Positions 33,909 to 40,968 of a DNA stretch of 64,000 bases are shown here, piece by piece (within the stretch, counting starts at the first letter, position 1; each line of letters starts with the position of its first letter). The position numbers were made by a program, and so were the translations under genes. Source of the stretch: JAEULH01 sp034382075 (GTDB lineage: Bacteria > Pseudomonadota > Alphaproteobacteria > Rhodospirillales > Defluviicoccaceae); assembly GCA_034382075.1 (NCBI GenBank), contig JAXMOZ010000002.1, positions 57,761 through 121,760 on the forward strand. The letters are read 5' to 3'. The notes under the pieces were generated by a model that did no database searches, was not told the origin of the DNA, and was given only the letters and a program-made list of their open reading frames with translations.

Positions 33909-34505
33909 CTACCGCGCCCGCTTGCGGCCTGTGATCATCGCCTTCACCAGGTTCTCGCCGTGCTCGAGGCTCGACACCACCACGCCCGCGACATGAAGGG
34001 CGATCAGCCCGAGGCTGGCGTAGACGAGGACCTCGTGAAGCTCCTCGACCCACTCGGCGCCCCAGAAGGGTCCGGTGGTCATCATGAAGCCGGTGGCGGA
34101 GATGCCGATCAGCATGGCCAAGAGCGCCAGGATCATCACCCCGCCGGCCGGGTTGTGCCCAAGGAAGCGCGGCGCCCGGAAGCGCATCGCATTGCGAACA
34201 TAGTCGGTCACTTCGTGCGGCGTCCGGACGAAGTCGCTGAAGCGGGCATGCCGGGGACCGACGAAGCCCCAGATGATCCGGAGGAGGATGAGGGCCGCGA
34301 TGGCATAGCCGGCCGTCAGATGCAGCCACTCGCTCTCGTCTCCGGTGGCGAAGGCGACGATGAACAGGCCGACCAGGCTCCAGTGGAAGATCCTGACGAA
34401 CGGATCCCACACCCGAACCGTCGGCACGGCCCGCGCGTCGGCCGGCAGAGCCGCAGCCGGCGGCATGGAGCCGCCGGCTGACGCTGCATCGTTGCAGAGG
34501 CTCAT
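33909..34505 (-). CDS. Cytochrome b561-family membrane protein
   Basis: 198 residues from ATG 34505. RVWDPFVRIFHWSLVGLFIVAFATG carries the first heme-ligand His; further TM segments are YAIAALILLRIIWGFVGP, ILALLAMLIGISATGF and VLVYASLGLIALHVAGVVVSSLEHGENLV, with later His ligands. Four membrane helices, heme b, quinone-linked electron transfer. It follows the small PepSY gene by 5 bases on the same strand, a common pair probably regulated by the neighbouring two-component system. Confidence 0.88.
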   Translation of the reverse strand: MSLCNDAASAGGSMPPAAALPADARAVPTVRVWDPFVRIFHWSLVGLFIVAFATGDESEWLHLTAGYAIAALILLRIIWGFVGPRHARFSDFVRTPHEVTDYVRNAMRFRAPRFLGHNPAGGVMILALLAMLIGISATGFMMTTGPFWGAEWVEELHEVLVYASLGLIALHVAGVVVSSLEHGENLVKAMITGRKRAR

Positions 34506-34510
34506 CGGGT

Positions 34511-34795
34511 TCAGTCCCGCTCCGCGGCGACGATCTCGCCCGAGGTCGGATCGACGAACAGCTCGGTGCGGGCGCCGGTCTTGTCGCGGCCGTAGAGTTC
34601 GCCGCAGGCGCCCTTCAGCTTCGCTTTCTGCACGGTGTAGCCTTGCGCTTCGACCTTGGCCTTCAGTGCGTCCAGCGAAAGCCACTGGGCCTCGGGAGCC
34701 GTGGTGCAGGGCCGCTCCAGGCTTCCGGCCTCGGCCAAGGAGACGGCGCCCAGGGAAAGCAGGGCGGCGGCGGTTACGGCGGCAATGGTGCGCAT
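34511..34795 (-). CDS. PepSY-domain exported protein
   Basis: 94 residues from ATG 34795, preceded by AGGAGC. The signal peptide is MRTIAAVTAAALLSLGAVSLAEAG. The mature part has WLSLDALKAKVEAQGYTV, GACGELYGRDKTGARTEL and FVDPTSGEIVAAERD, a single PepSY domain with two Cys. It probably partners the cytochrome b561 downstream. The 34796-34946 stretch beyond it holds only promoter-type sequence. Confidence 0.82.
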   Translation of the reverse strand: MRTIAAVTAAALLSLGAVSLAEAGSLERPCTTAPEAQWLSLDALKAKVEAQGYTVQKAKLKGACGELYGRDKTGARTELFVDPTSGEIVAAERD

Positions 34796-34955
34796 GAGGT
34801 CTTGCTCCTGTTCGAACCCGCGCCGCGGGTTGCGGCGCATGCCAGGAAGACTGGCACAGCCGGCCTGACCGCCGGCTGATGCCGGCCGTCAGCGAGCAGA
34901 CAGCTTCAGGGTGAGGGCGGGCAGGAGCAGCGCAGGCGGAGCAGCGGGTAGTGTC

Positions 34956-35846
34956 TCAGTTTGAAACCGCCGCCTCGCGTTTTTTGTACGGGCCGCGCGG
35001 AGCCAGCTTCGGAGCCCGCGCGTCGATCCGCGCCACGATGTCCTCCATGGGCCAAAGGCGGTCGGTGACGCCGGCTGCCATCGCCGGCGTTACCCGGAGC
35101 GTCTTGTGGATGCGCACGAAGTTGTAGAAGACGAAGTAGAGCGCCAGCGAGTGAATGTGGTTCTCCAGCTTCTTCGAGAAGGCATTCGTCAGCCGAGTGA
35201 ACCGGCGCATGCTCATGCGCATCGTCAGATTGTGCCGCTCTACATGCGACGTGCTGACGTGCTTCATGTCGGGGTTGCCCTCGACCCGCTGCTTCCGCGC
35301 CCCGAGGCACTGAGCCGGGCTGTAGCGGCCTTTGGCGGCTTCCGGAACCTCGCCGTAGAGCTTCACGAGCTGGGCATAGTCGATGTCGCCACCGAAAGTG
35401 CCCTCAACCGCCTCCAGGTACGCGCGGTGGCCGTCCGTCGTTAGCTGAACCCGGTTGCTCAGGCGCGAGCGAAGGTCGTCCATGAGCTCCATGGCCGCCT
35501 CACCGGAGCGATCGCCGACGAAGTAAGAGACAATCAGCTTCGTGTTGGCGTCGAGCGCCGTCCACGTCCACACATCGCCAGCGCCGTCCGTGCCGGCCTT
35601 GGCGGCAGCTACGTTGCGCTCCTTGGCGTAGCAGTAGGACCAGATCTCATCGCACTGGATGCGGCTTGCCTTCACATTCCTGACGAGGTCGTCGTGCATG
35701 GCTACGCAAGCCTCGCCGGCGTCCTCAAGCAGCTTTGTGACGGTATTGATGCTGACGCCGGAGACGCGCGAAACTGACCGCATGGACGAGCCTTCGCAAA
35801 GAAGGCTGAGGATCTGAGCGCGCTTGGCGGCAGGAAGCTTGTTCAT
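34956..35846 (-). CDS. IS1-family DDE transposase
   Basis: About 296 residues from ATG 35846 (MNKLPAAKRAQILSLLCEG). An N-terminal HTH is seen in SMRSVSRVSGVSINTVTKLLE. The catalytic region has IQCDEIWSYCYAK (first Asp), VQLTTDGHRAYLEAV (second Asp), and HVERHNLTMRMSMRRFTR followed by IHSLALYFVFYNFVRIHKTL. Unlike classical IS1 it is one uninterrupted frame with no programmed frameshift. It ends 9 bases inside the left inverted repeat. Confidence 0.9.
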   Translation of the reverse strand: MNKLPAAKRAQILSLLCEGSSMRSVSRVSGVSINTVTKLLEDAGEACVAMHDDLVRNVKASRIQCDEIWSYCYAKERNVAAAKAGTDGAGDVWTWTALDANTKLIVSYFVGDRSGEAAMELMDDLRSRLSNRVQLTTDGHRAYLEAVEGTFGGDIDYAQLVKLYGEVPEAAKGRYSPAQCLGARKQRVEGNPDMKHVSTSHVERHNLTMRMSMRRFTRLTNAFSKKLENHIHSLALYFVFYNFVRIHKTLRVTPAMAAGVTDRLWPMEDIVARIDARAPKLAPRGPYKKREAAVSN

Positions 35847-35938
35847 GACCGGCAGCGTAACGCGCGGGGCCGGCCTTAGCAAGCATATTGTTCACTTTAG
35901 CGTCTGCCGGCACATGCCGCGGCCCGGACAACCCTCAG

Positions 35939-36178
35939 CTACACTTGCCGTCGCCTAGGCACGTCCGATACATCAAGTTCTAAACCCTCCACCTTCCAGT
36001 GGACGTTCTTCTTGAATCTGTAGAGCCTTACCCGGTGGCCGCCAGCGGCGCTAAAAGATGAGTTAAGGCAATCCACCTTCTCTCCGCATATAAGGTGCGT
36101 TTGACCCCAGTTTTTGAGGGCGGCCCACCTCTCATTGTTGATCAAAACAACCGGCACCGACACGGACGACGTTCTCAT
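35939..36178 (-). CDS. IS1 passenger ORF D, unknown
   Basis: 79 residues (MRTSSVSVPVVLINNERW... ending VSDVPRRRQV), no recognised domain. It looks like a small beta-rich protein (HRVRLYRFKKNVHWKVEG). Its start abuts the stop of the HTH passenger without a gap, so the passengers appear to be one transcript ending before the transposase. AT-richer than the island average. Confidence 0.5.
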   Translation of the reverse strand: MRTSSVSVPVVLINNERWAALKNWGQTHLICGEKVDCLNSSFSAAGGHRVRLYRFKKNVHWKVEGLELDVSDVPRRRQV

Positions 36179-36457
36179 CTATAGGGCTTTCACGCCTCTG
36201 GCATGCAAGTTCCTCGCGGCCCTCTCAACATCGCGGGGATGGAGTGATAATGCTTCAGCTATCTCTGATGTATTGACCCTAGTTTTTCCTATGGCACGGA
36301 TTGCCTCTATGTACTTGAATACCGCATCCTCTATGTCTTCGTAAGGAGTGGCATCTGCAGCGCGCACAACAGGAAGAGCAACCGCTGCAGCCGTAGAGGA
36401 AGAAGTGCTTGCGTATCTTACAGAACTCACAGGGGAAGCGGGATATGTAATAATCAT
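36179..36457 (-). CDS. IS1 passenger ORF C, helix-turn-helix-like
   Basis: 92 residues. The C-terminal half (IEDAVFKYIEAIRAIGKTRVNTSEIAEALSLHPRDVERAARNL, about residues 42-85) looks like a winged HTH of the kind that reads out small regulators. The N-terminal 40 residues are low-complexity. It overlaps the DUF3467-like passenger by 4 bases. Possible regulator of the passengers; inferred only. Confidence 0.55.
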   Translation of the reverse strand: MIITYPASPVSSVRYASTSSSTAAAVALPVVRAADATPYEDIEDAVFKYIEAIRAIGKTRVNTSEIAEALSLHPRDVERAARNLHARGVKAL

Positions 36458-36795
36458 TCCTGCGGACCTCCGTCTCTGGTAGTCTTAAGCCTATTCAACT
36501 GCAGTTCTAACGCTCGCATAAGTCCTTCTGCTACAGCTTCAGAAAGAACTAGCTCTACTTCCGGTCGAATCTGCACCTTCAGATCGTCACCAACCTTTTC
36601 TACGCTCTCTGCTTGTAGCTTGCTCGGAATGCGGGCCGCTAGTAAGCATATATCAAAAGGTGTGGAACTCACCTCGATGTAGTTAACGTAATACATGGGA
36701 TGATCAGCGTCAGCTATCATCTCTATACGTGCGCTCACCTCTCCATGAACACCTACGTCACTGTTCCCATCATCCCGTAGCCCCATCATCTCCAC
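36454..36795 (-). CDS. IS1 passenger ORF B, DUF3467-like
   Basis: 113 residues. MYYVNYIEVSSTPFDICLLA and the later EVELVLSEAVAEGLMRALELQL follow the DUF3467 pattern (a beta-strand opening with N-Y/F, then a helix ending in a leucine-rich stretch). The function of that family is unknown. It overlaps both neighbours (4 bases with ORF C, about 10 with ORF A). The match is by eye. Confidence 0.55.
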   Translation of the reverse strand: MEMMGLRDDGNSDVGVHGEVSARIEMIADADHPMYYVNYIEVSSTPFDICLLAARIPSKLQAESVEKVGDDLKVQIRPEVELVLSEAVAEGLMRALELQLNRLKTTRDGGPQE

Positions 36796-37004
36796 CTCGC
36801 TGCCGCCGCCTTCTTGGCAATCTCGCGGCGCTCCTCTCCCGTAAGTTTCTCCGCCCGGGCCTTCGCCCCGGCCTCGCCGCTCCGGCGACGGCCAGGCGCT
36901 GCGCCTGGCGTGTCCTCGATCTCGCCCGTGGCGATCCGTGCGACCGCGATCGCACAGGCGTGCGCGTCAGCCGGTCGCCGCTCCCCATTAGGTCCCTTTG
37001 GCAT
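36786..37004 (-). CDS. IS1 passenger ORF A, small basic protein
   Basis: 72 residues, strongly basic. MPKGPNGERRPADAHACAI at the start and GAKARAEKLTGEERREIAKKAAAARW at the end match a widespread small protein with an AKKAAAARW tail, resembling histone H1-like or nucleic-acid-binding tails. It is the first passenger after the right inverted repeat. Similar proteins often accompany DUF3467-like genes in mobile contexts, as far as I recall. Confidence 0.6.
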   Translation of the reverse strand: MPKGPNGERRPADAHACAIAVARIATGEIEDTPGAAPGRRRSGEAGAKARAEKLTGEERREIAKKAAAARWR

Positions 37005-37128
37005 ACTCGCCCCTACCTTCCCCTACACAGGGGAATGTGCATCATTGCACGGCTGGTTCAAGTTTAATGCACCTTTGTCAAGCCCGGATCGGAATTCGGA
37101 TTTCAAACTGAGGCACTACCGAGCAGCG

Positions 37129-37330
37129 GCGTCAGGTCGCGGGCCTGGGGCATTGCGACGATGCACGCCGGCCTCTCGAAGCCGCCCGGCCGGTCGCTAG
37201 GGCGTGGCGGTGCAGCCGGCCGATGCGCTGCAACAGCACGTAGCATGGGGCAGAGGTCGGTGATCAGCAGGTCGGCGTCGATGTCCAGGCTCTGCTCCAG
37301 GGTCTGGGTGCCGACGAGCCTGGATTTGCA
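37129..37330 (-). pseudogene. cas3: Decayed cas3 helicase fragment
   Basis: On the minus strand LVGTQTLEQSLDIDADLLI and TDLCPM (from about 37318 to 37247) is followed after a frameshift near 37240 by VLLQRIGRLHRHALATGR (helicase motif VI). A third frame change gives RPACIVAMPQARDLTPLL up to the IS1 boundary. This is the C-terminal helicase region of a type I CRISPR Cas3. No other cas gene or repeat array is visible. The IS1 element's target duplication lies at its left edge. Confidence 0.7.
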
Positions 37331-37579
37331 CGAAGAGCACCGAGCGCAGCAGCGCGGTCATGTAGGGATCGCAGGCGTGGGGGGGTTGCCGCGACGTCGC
37401 CGCAGTGATTGACGAGCGGATGCCGTTCGGAGCGGCCGCGGTCATTGCCGCGCGGTCTAAATTTCCCCACGCTCTCTCGTGCACGGGAGATCCAGTCTAT
37501 CCCATGATGTGGGGTGATCCGTGGGTTCTGCCCCTTGACACTCCCAAAAAACGACGCATTAGCAGCATGTTAGCAGCAA
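37331..37579. other. Non-coding island edge with TTAGCAGCA direct repeat
   Basis: No gene is seen. The part nearest cas3 may include more degenerate cas3 sequence. Immediately before attR there are two copies of TTAGCAGCA with an 11-bp period (about 37559-37578). The core TTAGCAG is also the complement of the tRNA anticodon loop. These could be integrase arm sites. Confidence 0.35.
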
Positions 37580-37597
37580 GAACTGGCGGATGGGGTG
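37580..37597. repeat. Right attachment site copy (attR) in tRNA-Ser 3' end
   Basis: Exact copy of the 18-bp sequence at 5301-5318. It spans the 3' T-arm edge, acceptor strand and CCA of tRNA-Ser plus four bases beyond. The tRNA is kept intact on the chromosomal side, as expected for integrase targets. Confidence 0.85.
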
Positions 37598-37674
37598 GGA
37601 TTCGAACCCACGATGGGCTTTTGACCCATACTCCCTTAGCAGGGGAGCGCCTTCGACCACTCGGCCACCCATCC
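37584..37674 (-). tRNA. tRNA-Ser (anticodon GCU)
   Basis: 91 nt on the minus strand including an encoded CCA. The acceptor stem is GGATGGG paired with CCCATCC, with discriminator G, then TGGCCGAGTGG (D-arm), an anticodon loop CTGCTAA with GCT complementary to 37638-37640, a long variable arm, and the T-loop TTCGAAT. The long variable arm and G73 fit serine. It reads AGC/AGU codons. Its 3' end is the island's insertion target. Confidence 0.95.
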
Positions 37675-37839
37675 GCAGGCGCGAGGATGCACCTTGGAGG
37701 TTAACGCTTCTACAAGAGCGCCGGCGGCGCTGTCAAACAGGCGTCAAACAATCCGGCCGCTCCAGCCCCGCCTGCGTCCGCGTGCGCCCCGCCCGATGAT
37801 CACAAACGCGAGAGCGCCGGCCGCCGGCCGCCGCGGCAC

Positions 37840-37865
37840 GTAACCTTTCCCCGGCCATGCTCGAA
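37840..37865 (+). promoter_or_regulatory. SigF-type ECF promoter for the bufferin operon
   Basis: GTAACC at 37840-37845, a 16-base spacer, then CGAA at 37862-37865. As I recall it, this is the GTAACC-N16-CGAA consensus of Caulobacter SigF promoters that drive heavy-metal-responsive bufferin genes. It lies 72 bases before the bufA1 ATG. A SigF/NrsF-type pair is encoded nearby at 40969-42218, which supports the reading. Confidence 0.65.
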
Positions 37866-37937
37866 CTGGGTTGCGAGGCCGCAAACCGAGCTCGGTTCTA
37901 CGGCCTTCGTCAGGACAACCAACGAAGGATCGTCATC

Positions 37938-38231
37938 ATGGCCACCGCCACCGCACACCGCGCCGCGCTCGCCCTCGCCGGCGCCCTCATCGCCGCAACC
38001 TCCCTCGCCGCCCCCGGCGCGCACGCCGCCGAGAAGGAGAAGTGCTACGGCGTCGCGCTGAAGGGCCAGAACGACTGCAAGGCCGGCGCGGGCACGAGCT
38101 GCGCCGGGACATCCACCATCGACTACCAGGGCAACGCCTGGAAGCTGGTCGATGCCGGCAGCTGCCTCAAGGTCGGCGGCAGCCTCACCGAACGCGAGGG
38201 CAACGCCGCCCCGGTTCCGCGGGCGTCTTAG
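37938..38231 (+). CDS. bufA1: Bufferin precursor BufA1 (DUF2282)
   Basis: 97 residues from ATG 37938, preceded by GAAGGA. The signal peptide is RAALALAGALIAATSLAAPGAHA. The core has EKCYGVALKGQNDCKAGAGTSC followed by SCLKVGG: four Cys in the DUF2282 pattern. Known: bufferins are post-translationally modified on Cys by the BufB/BufC enzyme and then bind copper in the periplasm. The neighbouring DUF692, DUF2063 and DoxX genes complete the standard operon. Confidence 0.9.
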   Translation: MATATAHRAALALAGALIAATSLAAPGAHAAEKEKCYGVALKGQNDCKAGAGTSCAGTSTIDYQGNAWKLVDAGSCLKVGGSLTEREGNAAPVPRAS

Positions 38232-38239
38232 GGCCACCG

Positions 38240-39132
38240 ATGGCCCACGCTCTCCCGCCGTTGGGCCGTCTTGACCACCCCATCCCGGCGATCGCCGGGG
38301 TGGGGCTCAAGCCCGACACTACGCCGAGGTCCTGGCCGGGCGCGGCCGGACCCTGTGGTTCGAGATCCACCCGGAGAACTACATGGGCGCCGGCGGCCCG
38401 CCGCACCGTTACCTGGAGGCGATCCGCAGCGACCACGCGCTGTCCATGCACGGCGTCGGGCTGTCGCTGGGGTCCGCCGACGGGATCCGGACCGCGCAGC
38501 TGGACCGGGTGAAGGCGCTCCACTGCCGCTACCAGCCAGAACTCCTCTCCGAGCACCTGTCGTGGAGCGGCATCGGCGCTCACCTCGTCCCCGACCTGCT
38601 GCCGGTCCCGCTGCATGCGGAGAGCCTCGCACGCTTCGCCGAAAGCATCGACCGGGTGCAGACCGCCCTGAAGCGGACGATCCTGATCGAGAACCCCTCG
38701 CTGTATCTCGCCCCGAATGGCGGCGACATTCCCGAGCCGGAGTTCATCGCCACGCTTTGCCGAAGGACCGGCTGCGGCTGGCTGCTGGATATCAACAACG
38801 TCTTCGTCTCCGCGACCAACCTCGGCTTCGACGCCACCGTCTACCTCGACGCCGTCGATCCGGCCCTGGTCGGCGAGATCCACCTGGCGGGCCATGCCCG
38901 CGAGCGGCACGCCGGCGGCGACCTGCTCATCGACGACCACGGCGCGCGCGTTCCCGAGGCCGTCAGGTGGCTGTTCGCCCGTTACATCGCCAGGGCGGGC
39001 CCGACGCCGACCCTGGTCGAATGGGACACGCGCTTGCCCGATTTCGCCACCCTCGCGGCCGAGGCGGCGCAGGCGAACGTCATCCTCCACACCACCCCGG
39101 CGTCGGCATCCGGCCATGATCGGGCTGCGTGA
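38240..39132 (+). pseudogene. bufB: BufB DUF692 multinuclear iron oxygenase, frameshifted
   Basis: Start ATG 38240 gives HPIPAIAGVGLKP, then at about 38315-38317 the family sequence continues in another frame as HYAEVLAGRGRTLWFEIHP and ENYMGAGG. The rest is a normal DUF692 TIM barrel: ALSMHGVGLSLG, LLSEHLSWSG, IENPSLYLA, LDINNVFVSATN, IHLAGHA, LIDDHGARVP, LVEWDTRLPD. One added base (CCCGACCAC for CCCGACAC) would restore it. Because bufA1, bufC and doxX look intact, an assembly error is at least as likely as a real mutation. Known role: modification of bufferin Cys with BufC. Confidence 0.82.
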
Positions 39133-39880
39133 GTATCAGGGGCGGCTGGCCGCGGCGCTGGTGGCCGGCGATTGCGAAGCGGCGCTCCGCCTATTCGGCG
39201 GCGACGAGGGACGCCGCAGCCTGGGGCTTCAAGTCTATGCCAACAACTGGATGCACACGCTGGTCTCGGCGCTGGCCGAGACCTTTCCGAGCGTCCGCGC
39301 AATCACCGGCGACGGCGTCTTCACCGCCATGGCCGTGGCCTACGTGCGGAACCGGCCGCCGGCCAGGGACGAGCTGCTGATCTGGTACGGATCGTCGTTC
39401 CCCGGCTTCATCGAGGCCGCCGGTATCGCCGGCCCACCGTACCTCGGCGACGTCGCCCGCCTCGAGCTGGCATGGCTGGAGGCCTATCACGCCGCCGAGG
39501 CGCAGCCGCTGCCTTTGGCGGCCATCGCCGCGCTGACGGCGGAACAGCTGGTCCACGCGCGACTGCGCTTGCATCCTTCCGCCCGGCTGCTCCGCTCCGA
39601 CTACCCGGTCGAGCGCATCCGGGCGCGCTGCCTGCGCCGGGATCGCGAGGAGACGGCGGCGACGCAACCGGGTGCCCCCTCCTGCCTCGCCATTCTGCGT
39701 CCGGGCGCGGACGTCGGCATCATGCGCATCTCGCCCGCGACCTTCCAGGCACTCGGCCGGCTGCGGGATGGCGCTCCGTTTGGCGAGGCGACCAACGGCC
39801 TCGTTCCCGGCGAGCACCTCGAGGAGCTGCAGGCGCTGATCGAAGCCGGCCTGTTCACGACGATCGACGCGCATCCCTGA
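39116..39880 (+). CDS. bufC: BufC (DUF2063) partner protein
   Basis: 254 residues from ATG 39116, overlapping bufB by 17 bases. The N-terminal DUF2063 domain has LREYQGRLAAALVAGD, LGLQVYANNWMHTLVSALAETFPSV, and PPYLGDVARLELAWLEAYHA. The C-terminal domain resembles MbnC-like partner subunits that present the precursor peptide to the DUF692 oxygenase. Complete length. Confidence 0.87.
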   Translation: MIGLREYQGRLAAALVAGDCEAALRLFGGDEGRRSLGLQVYANNWMHTLVSALAETFPSVRAITGDGVFTAMAVAYVRNRPPARDELLIWYGSSFPGFIEAAGIAGPPYLGDVARLELAWLEAYHAAEAQPLPLAAIAALTAEQLVHARLRLHPSARLLRSDYPVERIRARCLRRDREETAATQPGAPSCLAILRPGADVGIMRISPATFQALGRLRDGAPFGEATNGLVPGEHLEELQALIEAGLFTTIDAHP

Positions 39881-39894
39881 AGGAGGCAACGAGC

Positions 39895-40416
39895 ATGACA
39901 CCAACGGGCTCCGCCCAGACCTCGAGCGTCGATGCCCCGGCCATCGGCGCGGACGCGCCGGCAACCCCCAATGGACCGGCAAGGCTGCTCGCAGCGGTCA
40001 TCGCTGAGCTGGAACGCGTCCCCAACTCCGCCCTGCAGTTGTGCGCCCGGTTGGCCATCGCCCCGGTCTTCTGGCTCTCCGGCCGGACCAAGGTGGACGG
40101 CTGGAGCATCAAGGACACGACGTTCGGCCTGTTCCGCTACGAGTACGCGCTGCCGCTGATCCCGCCCGAGCTCGCGGCATACACGGCCACGTTTGCCGAG
40201 CACGCGCTGCCGGTCCTCCTGGTTTTCGGGCTCATGACCCGCTTCGCCGCCCTCGGCCTCCTCGGCATGACGTTGGTGATCCAGGTGTTCGTCTACCCCG
40301 AGGCCTGGGTCGTGCACGGAATGTGGAGCGCCCTGCTGCTGGTCATCGCCGCCCGCGGACCGGGCGCCTGGTCGCTGGACCACCTGCTCGGCCAGCGCAT
40401 CGGCGTCCGCCTCTAA
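39895..40416 (+). CDS. DoxX family membrane protein
   Basis: 173 residues from ATG 39895, with AAGGAGG 9 bases upstream. About 25 polar N-terminal residues precede four TM helices (LCARLAIAPVFWLSGRTKV, LAAYTATFAEHALPVLLVFGLM, AALGLLGMTLVIQVFVYPEAW, MWSALLLVIAARGPGAWSLDHLL). DoxX-like proteins are standard last members of bufferin operons and may support quinone or redox chemistry at the membrane. Confidence 0.88.
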   Translation: MTPTGSAQTSSVDAPAIGADAPATPNGPARLLAAVIAELERVPNSALQLCARLAIAPVFWLSGRTKVDGWSIKDTTFGLFRYEYALPLIPPELAAYTATFAEHALPVLLVFGLMTRFAALGLLGMTLVIQVFVYPEAWVVHGMWSALLLVIAARGPGAWSLDHLLGQRIGVRL

Positions 40417-40471
40417 TGGGCGCCCCCAGAGCCGGCCCCGAGCGGAGGAAGGGCGGGCGGTGGCGTGGTCG

Positions 40472-40954
40472 TTATGGCGCCGCCGCCTCTTTTGCCATCG
40501 CGGCGAGAGCGCTCGTCATCTTCTCGACGACCTCGCCCCGATCGGCGATCCCGTGACGGGCGGCAATCGCCGCCGGAGGGACGTAGCCGATCCGCGTCGT
40601 CCCGGCGGCATCCTCCCAGACCAGCACGCGCAGCGGCAGATCGAGCCCGGCCGTCTGTTCGCTCTGCATCAAGGGCGTCCCGAGCTTCGGATTGCCGAAG
40701 ATCACCAGCACCGTCGGGCGCAGCGAAAGCCCTTCCGCCTTGGCGGCGGCGGCGTGATCGACGGTCGCCACCACCTTGGCGCCCCGGGCGGCCACCGCTG
40801 CTTGCAGCCGCTGCGCCGTCGCCGGCACGTCGTGCGGGCTCTCTCTGGTGACGAGCGTCTCGGCCTCGGCGGCATGCACTGCGGCCGGAGCGGTGAGCAC
40901 GAGCGGGCCGGCCAGCAGCGCGGACAGAACGATCGAGCGGGCGAAGTGGGTCAT
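40472..40954 (-). CDS. DUF302 exported protein
   Basis: 160 residues from ATG 40954, with GGAG upstream. The signal peptide is SIVLSALLAGPLVLTAPAAVHAAEA. The mature domain has VTRESPHDVPATAQRLQAAVAARGAKVV, VLVIFGNPKLGTPLMQ and LPLRVLVWEDAAGTTRIGYVPP, the DUF302 pattern. It is the last gene of the minus-strand sigma factor operon and may be a SigF target or metal-stress partner. Function unknown. Confidence 0.85.
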   Translation of the reverse strand: MTHFARSIVLSALLAGPLVLTAPAAVHAAEAETLVTRESPHDVPATAQRLQAAVAARGAKVVATVDHAAAAKAEGLSLRPTVLVIFGNPKLGTPLMQSEQTAGLDLPLRVLVWEDAAGTTRIGYVPPAAIAARHGIADRGEVVEKMTSALAAMAKEAAAP

Positions 40955-40968
40955 GTCGTTTCTCCGTA

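Larger units (their letters stand above)
34947..37120. mobile_element. Complete IS1-family element with passenger genes (2174 bp)
   Basis: The left end is GGTAGTGTCTCAGTTTGAAA (34947-34966) and the right end is TTTCAAACTGAGGCACTACC (37101-37120): 20-bp terminal inverted repeats with one mismatch. An 8-bp target duplication, GAGCAGCG, flanks both sides (34939-34946 and 37121-37128), matching the 8-9 bp typical of IS1. The interior holds one IS1-type transposase and four small co-directional ORFs. Typical IS1 elements are 0.7-1.2 kb, so about half of this one is passenger DNA. Preserved ends and duplication argue for a recent, probably still mobile, insertion. Confidence 0.88.
5301..37597. mobile_element. 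Integrated genomic island in tRNA-Ser (about 32.3 kb)
   Basis: The boundaries are an exact 18-bp direct repeat, GAACTGGCGGATGGGGTG, at 5301-5318 and 37580-37597. The right copy lies within the 3' end of an intact tRNA-Ser gene and the left copy is next to a tyrosine integrase. The interior carries integrase, AlpA-like regulator, Toprim primase, helicase, phage packaging remnants, a large defence operon, a toxin-antitoxin pair, IS elements and pseudogenes, all typical accessory content. Genes outside both repeats are ordinary chromosomal functions. Known: tyrosine integrases commonly use tRNA 3' ends and leave such duplications. Inferred: the whole interval is one unit. It may be a mosaic of several insertions, because a second decayed copy of the primase-side genes lies near 30 kb. 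Confidence 0.85.

Noticed and set aside
37405..37799. Short plus-strand frames across the tRNA (for example one containing GGIRTHDGLLTHTPLAG)
   Set aside because: This is the well-known spurious translation of a tRNA-Ser antisense strand.
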